Positions 1 through 6,232 of a stretch of DNA of 12,212 nt are shown piece by piece. Source of the stretch: Sphingomonadaceae bacterium. GTDB taxonomy: Bacteria; Pseudomonadota; Alphaproteobacteria; Sphingomonadales; Sphingomonadaceae. The notes beneath the pieces are model-generated. The model ran no database searches. It saw nothing but the letters and a program-made list of their open reading frames with translations, and was not told where the DNA came from. The DNA is taken from the NCBI GenBank assembly GCA_004282995.1, contig SHLU01000048.1:1-12212 (forward strand). The letters run 5' to 3'. A program made the translations under genes and the position numbers. Within the stretch, counting starts at the first letter, position 1. Each line of letters begins with the position of its first letter.

Positions 1-308
1 GCCAATCGTCGTGCCATGTCTCGCTTGGATTCGCGCAGCGAGGCAATATCGGGCCACAGGATCACGCCGGGATGCGATCCGCTTTCCGGAACCGCGAAAA
101 AGGCGTCCATCGCGCCATCCAGCGTATCGATCAGGACTCGCCTCTCGGCCAGATTGCTTGCGCCAGCCGCACCCTTCCCGGCAGCGCCCGCACCACCGGC
201 ACATGCTGCCAAGGTGGCCGCCCCGGTCAGCGCAGCGAACTGCCGGCGACTGAGGCCCGTGCCTTCCTGCTTCCTGTCCCACTCGGCAAAATCGCTTTCG
301 TCACACAT
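1..308 (-). CDS. Dienelactone hydrolase-family protein, Tat-exported lipoprotein (N-terminal part)
   Basis: Only the first 102 codons are present; the gene runs off the left edge with no stop. ATG at 308 is preceded by AGGAG eight bases upstream. Residues 20-24 are SRRQF, a twin-arginine motif, followed by a short hydrophobic stretch and lipobox LAAC with Cys36 as the predicted lipidated residue; this suggests export of a folded protein through Tat and anchoring to a membrane. The N-region before the arginines is unusually long and acidic (about 19 residues). From residue 57 the sequence (RRVLIDTLDGAMDAFFAVP, then HPGVILWPD) matches the start of the alpha/beta-hydrolase fold in dienelactone hydrolases, which hydrolyse ester or lactone bonds. 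The catalytic Cys/Ser-Asp-His residues lie outside the window, so activity cannot be judged. It starts 49 nt after the purU stop on the same strand and is probably the last gene of a lysC-side operon. Confidence 0.75.
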   Translation of the reverse strand, partial: MCDESDFAEWDRKQEGTGLSRRQFAALTGAATLAACAGGAGAAGKGAAGASNLAERRVLIDTLDGAMDAFFAVPESGSHPGVILWPDIASLRESKRDMARRL

Positions 309-357
309 GGTCCATCTCCTGCGCCGCCACGGTAGCGCCGCCCGGAACAATCACAAC

Positions 358-1212
358 TCAGCTGCGGAAGACAACGGTCCGCTCTCCATTGAGAATTACC
401 CGGTCCTCGACATGCATCCGGACCGCCTCGGCCAGCACCCGGCTTTCGATGTCGCGGCCTTTTCGGACCAGGTCCTCAGGACTGTCGGCGTGACTGATCG
501 GTTCGACAGCTTGGTGAATGATCGGTCCTTCATCGAGGGCGGGCGTCACGTAATGGGCCGTTGCGCCAATCATCTTCACGCCGCGCGCATGCGCCTGGTG
601 ATAGGGTTTCGCCCCCTTGAAGCCGGGCAGGAAGGAGTGATGGATATTAATGCAGCGACCAGCGAAATGCGCGGCCTGTTCGTCAGACAGAATCTGCATG
701 TAGCGCGCCAACACAATTAGCTCGGCGTCCAATTTCTCGGCGATGGCGCGCACTTGCGCTTCCTGATCTGCCCGGCTGTCGCGCTTTATTGGCAGGTGGT
801 GAAACGGGATCTCGCCAATATGCGTATGGCTGATCGCCTCGCGCGGATGGTTCGATATGATCGCCACTGGATCGATTGCCAATTCGCCGATCCGACAGCG
901 ATAGAGTAGGTCCGCAAGACAATGGTCGAACTTGCTGACCAGTATCAGCACTCGGCGCCGCCGATCCCGGCGCGCCAAGGTCCAGTCCATGCCCATCCGC
1001 CCGGCATAGGCCACCAGATCGCTGCGCAGCGCTTCCGGCGATGCCCCCAGTGGATCAAATGCGACGCGCATGAAGAAGCGGCCGCTGGCTTGATCATTGA
1101 ATTGCTGCGCTTCGAGGATGTTGCAGCCGTGTTCAAACAGGAAACCCGTAACGTTCGCCGTGATGCCAGGCCTATCCTCGCAGGACAGGGTCAAGATCAA
1201 CGGATTGGACAT
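358..1212 (-). CDS. purU: Formyltetrahydrofolate deformylase
   Basis: This 284-residue protein should hydrolyse 10-formyl-THF to formate and THF, balancing the one-carbon pool; in bacteria with PurT the formate feeds purine synthesis. Residues 1-80 form an ACT domain (LTLSCEDRPGITANVTGFL), the regulatory part of PurU. Residues 86-284 are a formyltransferase-fold domain with catalytic N189 and H191 in INIHHSFLPGFKGAKPY and D227 in ALDEGPII. The length matches the family (about 280-290). The ACT domain, with the LPGFKGAKPY signature, separates it from PurN and Fmt. ATG at 1212 lies one base after the stop of the upstream FMN-enzyme gene and no good Shine-Dalgarno sequence precedes it, so translation is probably coupled to that gene. 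Confidence 0.95.
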   Translation of the reverse strand: MSNPLILTLSCEDRPGITANVTGFLFEHGCNILEAQQFNDQASGRFFMRVAFDPLGASPEALRSDLVAYAGRMGMDWTLARRDRRRRVLILVSKFDHCLADLLYRCRIGELAIDPVAIISNHPREAISHTHIGEIPFHHLPIKRDSRADQEAQVRAIAEKLDAELIVLARYMQILSDEQAAHFAGRCINIHHSFLPGFKGAKPYHQAHARGVKMIGATAHYVTPALDEGPIIHQAVEPISHADSPEDLVRKGRDIESRVLAEAVRMHVEDRVILNGERTVVFRS

Positions 1213-1213
1213 G

Positions 1214-2224
1214 CTAGCGGCGCGTCAGCGCGTCCTCGCTTTCACGCATCAATTGCTGGACGATTTCAGCGACCGGTTCTTCACTGGTGACCATGCCGAC
1301 CGACTGACCGGCCATCAGCGAGCCATTTTCGACATCGCCGTCAATCACTGCGCGGCGCAGCGCGCCAGCCCAGTAATGCTCGATCTGCAACTGCGCCTCA
1401 GGCATCGCGATCTCCTCACGGTCGAGGACTGCGGCGACTTCGCGCTGCTTGGCGGTGAATTCCTCGGTACCCTTGTTCTTCAGCGCACGCACCGGGATGA
1501 CCGGCAGGCGTGGATCGACCTGGACGCTGGCGATGGCATCGCGCGCCTTGGCCTGAAAGAAAGCCTTCTTGAACGCCGGGTGGGCAATACTTTCCTGCGC
1601 GCAGGCGAACCTTGTTCCGAGCTGGACGCCCACCGCGCCCATTTCGAGATAACCGGCCATGGCCTCGCCGCGACCGATTCCGCCGGCGACGAAAACGAGG
1701 TGGTCTTTGCTCAGCGCGGGCAGGAACTCCTGTGCCAACACGCTGGTCGAGACAGGGCCGATATGTCCGCCCGCTTCCATTCCTTCGATCACCAATGCAT
1801 CGCCGCCGGAGCGCAGCAGCTTCTTCGCCAGCGCCAGCGTCGGAGCAAACACTATGACCTTGGCACCGAAAGCCTTGATCGCCTCGACGCTGCCCTTGGG
1901 AGGAATTCCGCCAGCCAGAACGACATGGCCGACTTCATGCTTCGCGCAGATCGCGATCAGGTCGAACAGGTCTGGGTGCATGGTTATCAGGTTGACGCCG
2001 AACGGCTTGTCGGTGAGCGTCTTCGTCGCCGCGATTTCCTTGTCGAGCAGATCGGGCGTCATCGCGCCGCAGGCAATCACGCCGAACCCGCCGGCATTGG
2101 AAATGGCGGAGACAAGGTTGCGCTCCGACACCCAGCTCATCGCGCCGCACAGAATTGCATATTCGGTGCCGAGAAACTCGCAGCCGCGCCGCATCAACGA
2201 AGAAGTCTTGGAATAAGTGGTCAT
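1214..2224 (-). CDS. FMN-dependent nitronate monooxygenase / FabK-like TIM-barrel protein
   Basis: A 336-residue member of the 2-nitropropane dioxygenase/nitronate monooxygenase family, flavin TIM-barrel enzymes that oxidise nitronates or, in the FabK branch, reduce enoyl-ACP. Visible signatures are the N-terminal ILCGAMSWVSERNLVSAISNA, the EGMEAGGHIG motif (147-156, with the expected active-site His154), the FMN-phosphate loop VFVAGGIGRGEAM (178-189), QLGTRF (201-206) and GSLMAGQSVGMV near the C-terminus. EGMEAGGHIG and the GSLMAGQ tail strongly recall FabK, so enoyl reductase activity is a real alternative; the sequence alone does not decide. It lies 49 nt after lysC and one base before purU, all in the same direction. 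No strong ribosome binding site precedes ATG 2224. A short GC hairpin (5-bp stem, about 2242-2261) lies in the gap to lysC but has no T-run. Confidence 0.85.
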   Translation of the reverse strand: MTTYSKTSSLMRRGCEFLGTEYAILCGAMSWVSERNLVSAISNAGGFGVIACGAMTPDLLDKEIAATKTLTDKPFGVNLITMHPDLFDLIAICAKHEVGHVVLAGGIPPKGSVEAIKAFGAKVIVFAPTLALAKKLLRSGGDALVIEGMEAGGHIGPVSTSVLAQEFLPALSKDHLVFVAGGIGRGEAMAGYLEMGAVGVQLGTRFACAQESIAHPAFKKAFFQAKARDAIASVQVDPRLPVIPVRALKNKGTEEFTAKQREVAAVLDREEIAMPEAQLQIEHYWAGALRRAVIDGDVENGSLMAGQSVGMVTSEEPVAEIVQQLMRESEDALTRR

Positions 2225-2273
2225 GCCGCGCGATTAGGCGGGCTTGGCAGCGTGGGCAAGCAGTTCGGGGGGC

Positions 2274-3545
2274 TCAATCCTCCGCATCGAGCCCATAGGC
2301 GGTGTGCAGCACGCGCACGGCCAGCTCGGTTTCATCTTCGTCGATCATCACGCTGACCTTGATCTCTGAGGTCGAAATGGCCTGAATGTTGATCCCGCGT
2401 TCGGAAAGTGCCCGAAACATGGTGCTGGCCACACCGGCATGGCTTTTCATCCCTACGCCGACGACGCTGATCTTGGAGATATGGCTGTCGGTGATGATAC
2501 GGTTGAAGCCGATCTCGTCGCGTTTGTCGTCGAGCAATGCCTGGGCACGGGCGAGGTCCGCCTGAGGCACGGTGAAGGTGACGTCGGTCTCACCCTTGTC
2601 GCGGCCGACGTTCTGGATGATCATGTCGACATTGATGCTGGCTTCGGCCAGCGGCTCGAAGATATGCGCCACTGCGCCGGGCTTGTCGGGCACGCGGGTC
2701 AGGATGACCTTGGCCTCGTTCTTGTCATGCGCGATACCGGTGACAAGCTGGCGTTCCATGTCGCTCTCCTCGAGAATGCGTTCCATTTCCTCTTCCGACA
2801 CGATCATCGTGCCCGGGAGGTCGTCTGCGGGCGTGGCATCGTCATCGACGAAGCTGGAAAGGACCTGCACCCGCACGCCCTCTTTCATCGCGAGGCCGAC
2901 TGATCGGGTCTGCAAGACCTTGGCGCCGACCGAAGCGAGCTCGAGCATTTCCTCGTAAGTCACTGCCTTCTGCTTGCGTGCGCGCGCAACGATGCGCGGA
3001 TCGGTGGTGTATACCCCGTCGACATCGGTATAGATATCGCACCGGTCGGCATCGATCGCGGCCGCCACGGCCACTGCCGATGTATCCGATCCGCCTCGAC
3101 CCAAAGTGCTGATCCGGCCTTCACTCGACACACCCTGGAAACCGGGAATGACGGCGATCGTGCCGCTCTTCAGGCTTTCAAGCAGAGCATCGTTTTCGAT
3201 ATCCTCGATGCGCGCCTTGGCGTGGGCGGATACGGTGTGGACCGGCAATTGCCAGCCCAGCCAGCTGCGCGCCTTGCAGCCGAGCGATTGCAGGGTCAGT
3301 GCCAACAGTCCCGCGGTGACCTGTTCTCCGCTCGCCACAACCACGTCATATTCCGCCGGATCGTAAAGCGCGTTGGCTTCGCGGCAGAAATTGACCAGCC
3401 GGTCGGTCTCGCCCGCCATCGCGCTGACGACCACCGCAACCTCGTCGCCATTGGCGGCCTGCCGGCGCACCAGATTGGCGACGCGGCGAATCCGCTCGGT
3501 CCCCGCCATCGAGGTGCCGCCGAATTTCATCACGATACGGGCCAA
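2274..3545 (-). CDS. lysC: Aspartate kinase (TTG start)
   Basis: First enzyme of the aspartate pathway to lysine, threonine and methionine: it phosphorylates aspartate with ATP. With the TTG start the protein is 423 residues. The kinase domain carries KFGGTS (7-12), SGEQV (72-76), TLGRGGSDTSAVAVAAAI (147-164) and IYTDVDGVYTTDPR (171-184); two C-terminal ACT domains follow (about 270-345 and 355-423). The first contains QNVGRDKGETDVTFTVP, resembling the regulatory ACT of Corynebacterium-type LysC, so feedback by lysine and threonine is likely (inference). TTG at 3545 is chosen because GGGAG (3554-3558) sits eight bases upstream and because the resulting ARIVMKFGG beginning is familiar from sphingomonad LysC; ATG 3530 is the alternative and would remove only MARIV. 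A frame open up to 3788 would overlap the divergent dioxygenase gene and is rejected. Confidence 0.95.
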   Translation of the reverse strand: MARIVMKFGGTSMAGTERIRRVANLVRRQAANGDEVAVVVSAMAGETDRLVNFCREANALYDPAEYDVVVASGEQVTAGLLALTLQSLGCKARSWLGWQLPVHTVSAHAKARIEDIENDALLESLKSGTIAVIPGFQGVSSEGRISTLGRGGSDTSAVAVAAAIDADRCDIYTDVDGVYTTDPRIVARARKQKAVTYEEMLELASVGAKVLQTRSVGLAMKEGVRVQVLSSFVDDDATPADDLPGTMIVSEEEMERILEESDMERQLVTGIAHDKNEAKVILTRVPDKPGAVAHIFEPLAEASINVDMIIQNVGRDKGETDVTFTVPQADLARAQALLDDKRDEIGFNRIITDSHISKISVVGVGMKSHAGVASTMFRALSERGINIQAISTSEIKVSVMIDEDETELAVRVLHTAYGLDAED

Positions 3546-3666
3546 AAGCCACGCTCCCAGGCTCAACCAGCAAGAGCGCCGGGAAGTAGGGACGCAGCGC
3601 GCAGATGACAAGCAAGCTTGCGGTTTAAGCGGCAATAGCGTTGATTGGCTATCTGGAGATACAGCC
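3546..3666. promoter_or_regulatory. Divergent intergenic region lysC / phyH-ubiG
   Basis: These 121 bases separate two divergently transcribed units and must contain the promoters or 5' leaders of both. I see no convincing -35/-10 pair on either strand. The one structured element is a perfect 10-bp palindrome, GCAAGCTTGC, at 3612-3621, near the middle of the gap. GGAGAT at 3655-3660 is the ribosome binding site of the plus-strand gene. Confidence 0.5.
3554..3558 (-). promoter_or_regulatory. Shine-Dalgarno sequence fixing the lysC TTG start
   Basis: GGGAG on the minus strand lies eight bases upstream of TTG 3545, the ideal distance. It would be 23 bases from the ATG at 3530, too far, so it favours the TTG start. 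Confidence 0.6.
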
Positions 3667-4560
3667 ATGCCACACCTTGTCCATTTCCCCGCCGGTGTAT
3701 CAGGGGAGGCCATTGCCGAGGCTCTGCGAACTGACGGCGCCTGCATCATCGATGCGGCGATGGCCGCGGGCCAACTGTCCCACCTCAAAGACGAGATTAT
3801 GCCCTATGTCGAAGCGACCGACATGGGCAGGGACGACTTCACGGGCCGCCGGACCACCCGCACCGGTGCATTGGTGGCCCGCTCGCAGACCTGTCGCGAG
3901 CTGGTTATGGACGACCGCCTGATCCTTGCCTGCGAGGATTTCCTCAAGCCGTTCTGTGATGCCTACCAGCTGCACCTGACCCAGCTCATTCGGATCTTTC
4001 CGCAACAGGGCGCCCAGCCGCTCCATCGCGACCGGCTGGCCTGGGGCGGCTATCTGCCGGCAGCGCTCGAGCCGCAATTGAACACCATCTGGGCGGTGAC
4101 CGACTTCACGCGAGAGAACGGCGCGACCAGGGTGGTGCCGGGGTCCAACCACTGGGAGTCCGACCGTCAGGCCGACGTTGACGAGATCGCCTATGCCGAG
4201 ATGGAGGCCGGCTCAGTGCTGGTCTATTCGGGCTCTGTGATCCATTCGGGCGGGCGCAACGACAGCGATGCCGACCGCATGGGCCTCAACATCACCTATT
4301 GCCTCGGCTGGTTGCGGCAGGAAGAGAACCAGTACCTTTCCTGTCCGCCGGAAATCGCACGGGATTTCGCGCCGGAATTGCAGGCGCTGCTGGGATACGC
4401 CATGGGCAGCTATGCGTTGGGCTATTTCACCCCGCCCCTGCCGCCCGGCGAAGGTCCGGAGATCACACCACCCGACTGGCTGTTCGGCGGCGAGGCCAAA
4501 GGTTGGGGCGACAAGTTGTTCGACAGCGTGAGCGAACGCGCCGTCAAGGGAGCGATGTAA
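3667..4560 (+). CDS. Phytanoyl-CoA dioxygenase (PhyH) family Fe(II)/2-oxoglutarate oxygenase
   Basis: A 297-residue cytosolic non-haem iron oxygenase. The jelly-roll facial triad is visible: H120 and D122 in QPLHRDRLAWGG and H193 in VYSGSVIHSGG. R204 in DADRMGLN is placed to hold 2-oxoglutarate. RVVPGSNHW (155-163) is also typical of the PhyH family. These enzymes couple decarboxylation of 2-oxoglutarate to hydroxylation of a small molecule or acyl-CoA; the substrate here is unknown. ATG 3667 is chosen because GGAGAT lies 6-7 bases upstream; the open frame extending to 3373 overlaps lysC antisense and has no support. The stop abuts the ubiG start with no spacer, so the two are co-transcribed and probably translationally coupled. 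That hints at a role near quinone metabolism, but this is only context. Confidence 0.9.
   Translation: MPHLVHFPAGVSGEAIAEALRTDGACIIDAAMAAGQLSHLKDEIMPYVEATDMGRDDFTGRRTTRTGALVARSQTCRELVMDDRLILACEDFLKPFCDAYQLHLTQLIRIFPQQGAQPLHRDRLAWGGYLPAALEPQLNTIWAVTDFTRENGATRVVPGSNHWESDRQADVDEIAYAEMEAGSVLVYSGSVIHSGGRNDSDADRMGLNITYCLGWLRQEENQYLSCPPEIARDFAPELQALLGYAMGSYALGYFTPPLPPGEGPEITPPDWLFGGEAKGWGDKLFDSVSERAVKGAM
4546..4552 (+). promoter_or_regulatory. Shine-Dalgarno sequence fixing the ubiG TTG start
   Basis: AAGGGAG lies inside the last codons of the dioxygenase gene, eight bases upstream of TTG 4561. It is the best ribosome binding site in the window and supports a TTG start directly after the TAA stop. 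Confidence 0.65.
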
Positions 4561-5286
4561 TTGCGTGAAGTCCATACCATCCGGCCCGAGGAAGCCGCGC
4601 ATTTCGGCGCATTGGCAGCCGATTGGTGGGACCCGGCTGGCTCCAGCGCCATGCTGCATCGGCTCAATCCGGTGCGGCTGGCCTTTATCCGCGCAGCCGT
4701 CGACACCCATTGGGCCGGCGATGTTGAGGCAATCGCACCACTCGCCGGCAAGAGGGCGCTGGACGTCGGCTGCGGCGCCGGGCTCTTGTGCGAACCCTTG
4801 GCGCGGCTGGGGGCGCAAGTAACCGGGGTCGACGCTGCGGCCGAGAATATCGCCGCTGCCAAGGCCCATGCAGAGCGCAGCGGGCTGCAGATCGACTACC
4901 GCCACGGCGAGTTGGCGCAGCTCAACCTCGGGCAGTTCGATCTCGTTACATGTCTTGAAGTGGTCGAGCACGTTGCCGACAAACCGGCCTTTATCGGCTC
5001 GCTTGCCGAGCAGCTGGCGCCAGGCGGACTAATGATCCTCTCGACCCCCAATCGCACGCCGCAATCGCGGCTGCTGCTGGTCGAGGCTGCGGAGACCATC
5101 GGCATAGTGCCCAAGGGAACGCATCACTGGGACGACTTCATCACACCAAAGGATCTGACCGCCTTATTGAGTAATCATGGGCTCGGCGTGACGGAAACGC
5201 GCGGGATTGCCTATTCGCCGTTCAAGGGCCTGCACCTGAGCGATGACCTTTCGCTCAACTACATCTTGACTGCACACCGCGCCTGA
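4561..5286 (+). CDS. ubiG: Ubiquinone biosynthesis O-methyltransferase (TTG start)
   Basis: This 241-residue class I SAM methyltransferase should catalyse both O-methylations of ubiquinone synthesis. Features are the conserved N-terminal block with HFGALAADWWDPAGSSAMLH, typical of UbiG/Coq3, the SAM-binding motif LDVGCGAG (67-74), acidic D91 closing the second strand, LVTCLEVVEHV, the LAPGGLMILSTPNRT motif and the UbiG-specific GTHHWDDFITP segment. The length fits the family. The start is TTG immediately after the dioxygenase stop, supported by AAGGGAG eight bases before; no in-frame ATG precedes the conserved N-terminal block. It is second in a two-gene plus-strand unit and convergent with the small ArsC-like gene 16 bases downstream. 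Confidence 0.95.
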   Translation: MREVHTIRPEEAAHFGALAADWWDPAGSSAMLHRLNPVRLAFIRAAVDTHWAGDVEAIAPLAGKRALDVGCGAGLLCEPLARLGAQVTGVDAAAENIAAAKAHAERSGLQIDYRHGELAQLNLGQFDLVTCLEVVEHVADKPAFIGSLAEQLAPGGLMILSTPNRTPQSRLLLVEAAETIGIVPKGTHHWDDFITPKDLTALLSNHGLGVTETRGIAYSPFKGLHLSDDLSLNYILTAHRA

Positions 5287-5295
5287 CCGGCCCTG

Positions 5296-5319
5296 CGCCT
5301 CCTCAGCCCCAGGCGTTTT
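5296..5319 (+). terminator. Possible weak intrinsic terminator after ubiG
   Basis: CGCCT (5296-5300) pairs with AGGCG (5311-5315) across a 10-base loop and is followed by TTTT. The stem is only five base pairs and the element overlaps the 3' end of the convergent ArsC-like gene, so it may be chance. Confidence 0.3.
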
Positions 5320-5653
5320 CCCACTCGCTTTCGTCGAAACCAACCAGGATCCGCTGGCCATCCTCATGCATGGCGACCGGCCGCTTGATCATGCTCGGAT
5401 GCGCGACCATCAGCGAGATCGCCTTGTCGCGGTCGATATCGGCCTTGTCGCTCTCTTCCAGCTTGCGGAACGTCGTGCCACGGCGATTGAGCAGCACTTC
5501 CCAGCCGACGCTGTCGGCCCAGCGATCGAGCTTCTCGCGCTCGGCGCCTTCCTTCTTGTAGTCATGGAAACCGTATTCGACACCGTTCGCGTCAAGCCAC
5601 TTGCGAGCCTTCTTGACCGTGTCGCAATTGGGAATGCCGTAGAGGTGGATCAT
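5303..5653 (-). CDS. ArsC/Spx-family (YffB-type) small thioredoxin-fold protein
   Basis: A 116-residue protein of the ArsC/Spx superfamily. It opens MIHLYGIPNCDTVKKARKW, with the single Cys10 of the YffB branch rather than the CxxC of Spx, and continues with FHDYKKEG, LLNRRGTTFRKL (about 54-65) and IKRPV (about 89-93). Closest known resemblance is E. coli YffB, a glutathione-interacting reductase-like protein of uncertain function; arsenate reductase activity should not be assumed, since no ars genes are nearby. ATG 5653 has AGGA eight bases upstream, and length and N-terminus match the family. The frame is open up to 5770 but the extra residues resemble nothing. It is transcribed alone on the minus strand from the 170-bp gap to its right, or as read-through from the catabolic operon. 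Confidence 0.88.
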   Translation of the reverse strand: MIHLYGIPNCDTVKKARKWLDANGVEYGFHDYKKEGAEREKLDRWADSVGWEVLLNRRGTTFRKLEESDKADIDRDKAISLMVAHPSMIKRPVAMHEDGQRILVGFDESEWENAWG

Positions 5654-5823
5654 GCGGTAAGTCCTACAGGATGAGATGCATGGGAAAGGTTCAGGTGCGA
5701 AAAGCGCTTCGATGCGAAATGACAGAAGCCTGGCTCTATCAACAGGGAATTGAATATCAGGTCGCGTCAACGGAGTGATGACGTTGGGTCGGATGGGGCG
5801 GACTTGGGTCGTACCAAGCTCGC
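5654..5823. other. Intergenic region between ridA-like gene and ArsC-like gene
   Basis: This 170-base gap lies between two minus-strand genes and should hold the promoter of the ArsC-like gene. On the minus strand a TTGACG resembling a -35 box is visible (about 5764-5769), without a clear -10 partner. The octamer TTGGGTCG occurs twice at 5784-5791 and 5804-5811, exactly 20 bases apart. CTTGG/CCAAG just after the ridA stop can form a five-pair hairpin without a T-run. A 32-codon plus-strand frame starting at 5681 is present but unsupported. Confidence 0.35.
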
Positions 5824-6219
5824 CTAGGCGGGTAAAACCGCAATAGCCTGGATTTCCACCTTGGCCTGCCGTTCCACCAGACGCGTCACTTCGACCACCG
5901 CCATGGCCGGAAAATGCTTGCCGATAACGGCACGATAGGCGCGACCGACATCTTTCAGGTGCGCGACGTAATCTTCGAGATCGGTCATGTACCAGGTCAT
6001 CGAGACGATGTGTTCGGGCTTCCCGCCCGCTTCCTCGACTACCGCGACAATATTTTCCAGCGTCTGCTTAACCTGATCGACAAGATCGTCGCTTTCGAAT
6101 TGTTGCTTTGCGTTCCATCCTATCTGGCCGCCAAGATAGAGCGTGCGCCCGGATGCCGCCACGCCGTTGGCATAGCCGATCGCCGGCGCCCAGCCTGCAG
6201 GGTGAATCGTTTGGTGCAT
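5824..6219 (-). CDS. RidA/YjgF-family imine/enamine deaminase, Arg105-less type
   Basis: A 131-residue Rid protein (YjgF/YER057c/UK114); the family forms trimers that hydrolyse reactive enamines and imines. Matching blocks are AIGYANGVAASG (N-terminal, with a Tyr near the active-site Tyr17), LGGQIG (29-34), QVKQTLENI (49-57), and VEVTRL...VEIQAIAV at the end. Aligned with E. coli/Salmonella RidA, the catalytic Glu120 is kept (E122 here), but the substrate-carboxylate-binding Arg105 falls on M106 (FPAMAVVEV against FPARSCVEV) and Glu122 becomes Gln124. That places it outside archetypal RidA, in one of the arginine-lacking Rid subfamilies. ATG 6219 has AGGA eight bases upstream; the gene starts 13 bases after the aryl-CoA ligase stop, as the last gene of the operon. 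The context suggests it acts on the enamine formed by the monooxygenase/reductase. Confidence 0.9.
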   Translation of the reverse strand: MHQTIHPAGWAPAIGYANGVAASGRTLYLGGQIGWNAKQQFESDDLVDQVKQTLENIVAVVEEAGGKPEHIVSMTWYMTDLEDYVAHLKDVGRAYRAVIGKHFPAMAVVEVTRLVERQAKVEIQAIAVLPA

Positions 6220-6232
6220 GGTCTCTTTCCTA

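Noticed and set aside
16..720. 234-codon plus-strand open frame at the left edge
   Set aside because: It covers the Tat-lipoprotein start, its ribosome binding site and the purU 3' end in antisense; those minus-strand genes have clear motifs.
1097..2356. 419-codon plus-strand open frame
   Set aside because: It lies antisense to the FMN enzyme and the ends of purU and lysC, with no recognisable domain or ribosome binding site.
3373..3666. N-terminal extension of the dioxygenase to 3373
   Set aside because: The extra residues are antisense to lysC; ATG 3667 has a good ribosome binding site and fits the family length.
3546..3788. N-terminal extension of lysC to ATG 3788
   Set aside because: It would overlap the start of the divergent dioxygenase gene, add about 80 unrelated residues and ignore the well-placed ribosome binding site for TTG 3545.
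5303..5653. Arsenate reductase function for the small ArsC-like protein
   Set aside because: The sequence follows the YffB branch and no arsenic-resistance genes are nearby, so the ArsC name would mislead.
5681..5779. Possible 32-residue plus-strand small protein in the 170-bp gap
   Set aside because: AGGA eight bases upstream is acceptable, but there is no promoter, no recognisable sequence and the frame is short enough to arise by chance.
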